Origin: Leptolyngbya sp. FACHB-8
Lineage (GTDB): Bacteria > Cyanobacteriota > Cyanobacteriia > Elainellales > Elainellaceae
Assembly (NCBI RefSeq): GCF_014695575.1
Contig: NZ_JACJOO010000084.1
Span: 1-64,000, forward strand
Direction: 5' to 3'
DNA length: 64,000 bases
The notes under the pieces are model-generated. The model was not told where the DNA came from. It saw only the letters and a list, made by a program, of their open reading frames with translations, and did not search any database. A program made the translations under genes and the position numbers. Positions 62,098-64,000 of this stretch are shown here, piece after piece; the first letter of the stretch is position 1, and the number at the start of each line of letters is the position of its first letter.

Positions 62098-62518
62098 TTA
62101 CATTTGACCCCGCAGTTTCTCTGTTAAAGCTTTGAGAGTCAGACTTATGTTCTGAATGAACAGCACAACAGATGCTACAAGACATATCAAGCTAACAGTG
62201 AATAGTATGATAATGATGCCTTGAAGATCAATATTTACAAAAAAGGTTGTGAATAGAGCTATAACCAGCAAACTCACAAAAAGAGTACTGCCGAGGGCGA
62301 TGGCAAGTAGAAGAATGCGCGATCGCCCATATAAAATACGGATTTGCGTCTTACAGCGATGAGTCTGTTCATCAAAATCAGTATTTTCAGATTGTTTCAA
62401 CAAGAGCTGAATACAGCCAGTGGTATGTGCAAACCGATTCGTCATGGAGAGGATCAGTAAACCCAATCCCCGATACAAGAACAACCGGTGAAATGGCAGT
62501 TTGTAAGACCTGAGTTAA
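62098..62518 (-). pseudogene. Broken DUF2721 membrane protein gene
   Basis: The main frame (62098-62484) encodes the DUF2721-like core, including LLILSMTNRFAHTTGCIQLL and ILYGRSRILLLAIALGSTLF with three hydrophobic segments. The expected N-terminus, TQVLQTAISPVVLVSGIG, lies just upstream in another frame; a one-base difference at GGGTTT (about 62458-62463) would join them. No ATG, GTG or TTG is in frame before it up to the preceding stop at 62579-62581. The gene is therefore frameshifted and without an evident start, or the sequence has a base error. Confidence 0.7.
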
Positions 62519-62670
62519 AGCACTCTGCTGAAGTTCCAGCAGAAATACCCCTTGTACACGTTGCTTTATATCTTTCGTTCATAGCAAAGCGTAACGTCTA
62601 TTCAAGGTTCACTATGAGCGGCAGGCCAAAATTAAGGTTTCACGCATTTTCGAATAGTGTTTTAGCCATA

Positions 62671-62717
62671 TAATGGAGTGTGGAAGAGGTATTTCGTACC
62701 TCTTCCACACTCCATTA
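62671..62717 (-). terminator. Hairpin downstream of ppk2
   Basis: TAATGGAGTGTGGAAGAGGT pairs with its complement around ATTTCGT, a 20-bp exact stem. It starts 14 bp from the ppk2 stop codon. Confidence 0.8.
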
Positions 62718-62730
62718 CATGTTTAGTTTA

Positions 62731-63633
62731 TTACGGTTCTTGTTCCAAAAGCTGTTTTGCTTCTGCCAGTGTGATCTTCTGAGCTGCTGTCACTTCGGGA
62801 TAGGCCAACCCAAGATTTGCCAGGTTTTCGTGAATGATAGCGCCCACAATGAGCCGTGTATACCATTTGCGATCGGCAGGGATGATATACCACGGTGCCC
62901 ATTCCGTACTCGTGTTATTAAAAACATCCTCGTAGGCATCCATGTACTTATCCCACAATTGGCGCTCTTTAACATCAGCAGCAGAAAACTTCCAGTTCTT
63001 CTCAGGTAGCTCTAACCGTTTCATGAAACGTTCCTTTTGTTCCTCCTTCGAAACATTGAGAAAAAACTTCAGGATAACAACGCCATTGTTCACTAAATAT
63101 TTCTCGAAGTTATTGATCTCCTCAAAGCGCTGCTTCCAGACCTTACTGCTTTCCTTAAGGGACGCAGGTAGTTGTTGCCGTTCCAATAACTCTGGATGAA
63201 CGCGCACCACTAACACTTCTTCGTAATAGGAACGGTTGAAAATACCAATTCTGCCGCGCTCAGGAACCGCTTTGGAGTACCGCCACAGGTAATCGTGATC
63301 CAGCTCTTCAGCAGAGGGTTGTTTAAAGCTAAACACCTGGCATCCCTGAGGGTTAACTCCTGACATAACATGCTTGATGGTGCCGTCTTTTCCTGCTGCA
63401 TCCATAGCCTGAAAGATGCAGAGCAAAGCATAGGTGTTCTGTGCATAGAGTTTGTCTTGAAACTCTGCTAGCCGCTCGATGCTCGCTTTTAAGACCTCGG
63501 GCGATCGCTCCTTCAACTCTTTTTTGTCTATCCTGATATCCTTATACTCAAAATTATTCAAATATCGAGGGTCAAAATCTTTTAGTTTTATTTTAGAGTT
63601 CGGCTTAACAATAAACGGTTCAAACAAGCTCAT
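62731..63633 (-). CDS. ppk2: Polyphosphate kinase 2 (PPK2)
   Basis: A 300-residue PPK2-family enzyme that transfers phosphate between polyphosphate and nucleoside mono- or diphosphates. The Walker A site is CIFQAMDAAGKDGTIKHVMS near residue 76-95, and GIFNRSYYEEVLVVRVHPE near 147 is the second motif with the lid region. KQRFEEINNFEKYLVNNGVV and FSAADVKERQLWDKYMDAYE are typical. The subgroup (AMP or ADP preference) cannot be set by eye. A GGAAA ribosome site precedes the ATG at 63633, although the frame is open 70 codons further. Confidence 0.93.
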   Translation of the reverse strand: MSLFEPFIVKPNSKIKLKDFDPRYLNNFEYKDIRIDKKELKERSPEVLKASIERLAEFQDKLYAQNTYALLCIFQAMDAAGKDGTIKHVMSGVNPQGCQVFSFKQPSAEELDHDYLWRYSKAVPERGRIGIFNRSYYEEVLVVRVHPELLERQQLPASLKESSKVWKQRFEEINNFEKYLVNNGVVILKFFLNVSKEEQKERFMKRLELPEKNWKFSAADVKERQLWDKYMDAYEDVFNNTSTEWAPWYIIPADRKWYTRLIVGAIIHENLANLGLAYPEVTAAQKITLAEAKQLLEQEP

Positions 63634-63743
63634 AGTTTTCCTCTCACTCTTCCGCCAAAGATTCGGAAAATGATTTAAGCTCAGCCTAATCCTATTTACA
63701 TAGAAAACCCTTCTACAAAAGGGTGTATTGAGTGGCAGTCTCA

Positions 63744-64000
63744 TTAACTCAGTACATCTGGCGGGGGGGCACAAAAGTGCAGGACGTTGCCCGTACGAGG
63801 ATGTGGAACTGTGAGGCGATAAGCATGCAAGTAATAGCCACAATCTCCAGGGAAAGGAGAACGTTCAGCTTTGCCGTTTCCAAAAGAATGGCCGCTGTCA
63901 TACGGCACTCCCCCAACTCCATAAAGGGGATCACCAACCAATGGATAACCTGCTGCTGCCAGATGAATACGAATTTGATGGGGTCGTCCCGTCCGAATCG
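63744..64000 (-). CDS. RluA-family pseudouridine synthase, 3' end only
   Basis: The last 85 codons of a pseudouridine synthase; the gene continues beyond the window. TGRPHQIRIHLAAAGYPLVG near its start is the conserved RluA C-terminal motif, followed by DPLYGVGGV, the long loop GDCGYYLHAYRLTVPHPRTG and CAPPPDVLS. RluA enzymes convert uridines in rRNA or tRNA; the target cannot be determined because the catalytic Asp region is missing. It is transcribed toward ppk2. Confidence 0.88.
   Translation of the reverse strand, partial: IRTGRPHQIRIHLAAAGYPLVGDPLYGVGGVPYDSGHSFGNGKAERSPFPGDCGYYLHAYRLTVPHPRTGNVLHFCAPPPDVLS

Noticed and set aside
1-64000. CRISPR array or transposase gene
   Set aside because: Repeats are palindromic and dispersed rather than regularly spaced, and no ORF has transposase motifs.

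Overview
The window is a stretch of cyanobacterial chromosome. Photosystem II genes (psbB, psbT, psbM), chlorophyll synthase (chlG), NDH-1 subunit NdhL, a cmpABCD-type bicarbonate transporter and many copies of the HIP1 octamer GCGATCGC all point that way. Many proteins are of types largely restricted to cyanobacteria (DUF3007, DUF3134, DUF3370, PAP/fibrillin). I cannot fix the genus from sequence alone. I saw no rRNA, tRNA, CRISPR array, prophage, transposase or origin.

Layout. 0-6.7 kb: murG, a secreted NTF2-like protein, the ndhL-DUF3007-trpA operon, mraY, DUF3134 and a PAP/fibrillin gene. 6.8-15 kb: a 1216-residue multi-PAS histidine kinase, then PHP phosphoesterase, acetate kinase and Ccs1 (ResB), all on the minus strand. 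15.7-20.8 kb: a C15-like peptidase with DUF3370, a two-pore-helix-type ion channel protein, and an unusual trio (coiled-coil protein, small basic protein, HNH nuclease). 20.8-28.3 kb: beta-phosphoglucomutase-like HAD, rhodanese, DUF547, TIGR04283-type glycosyltransferase, UbiG-like methyltransferase, aldo/keto reductase and a ClC channel. 29.6-38.9 kb: a GDSL esterase with RTX repeats, chlG, and a type I secretion operon (parvulin PPIase, HlyB-like ABC exporter, HlyD). 39-44.6 kb: a CIA30 gene apparently split between frames, rpsA, nrdR, psbT-psbB, a divergent [2Fe-2S] protein and psbM. 44.9-52.9 kb: an orphan DNA methyltransferase, a large membrane-anchored protein, a Gfo/Idh/MocA oxidoreductase, a NarL/Ycf29-type regulator, a low-molecular-weight tyrosine phosphatase and a lipoprotein. 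53.7-59.4 kb: cmpABCD. 60.2-64 kb: a YflT-type stress protein, a BON lipoprotein, a broken DUF2721 gene, PPK2 and the 3' end of an RluA-type pseudouridine synthase.

The most striking non-coding content is several families of short palindromic, MITE-like elements between genes. Family A (124 bp, two hairpins, terminal inverted repeats) has five full-length copies of identical length plus decayed ones. Families B (100-103 bp, five copies), C (three copies) and D (three copies) have the same design: terminal inverted repeats around a long GC-rich hairpin. Copies show compensatory stem changes. One D copy sits inside a decayed A copy, which is direct evidence of insertion. Two elements have ends that form the stop codon of the adjacent gene. 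No transposase is in the window, so any mobility would have to be supplied in trans.

The genes work mainly in housekeeping: cell wall synthesis (murG, mraY), photosynthesis (psbB/T/M, chlG, ndhL), carbon uptake (cmpABCD) and protein export. The RTX esterase is a plausible cargo of the nearby type I exporter. Two genes (CIA30 and DUF2721) carry apparent frameshifts that need checking against reads.
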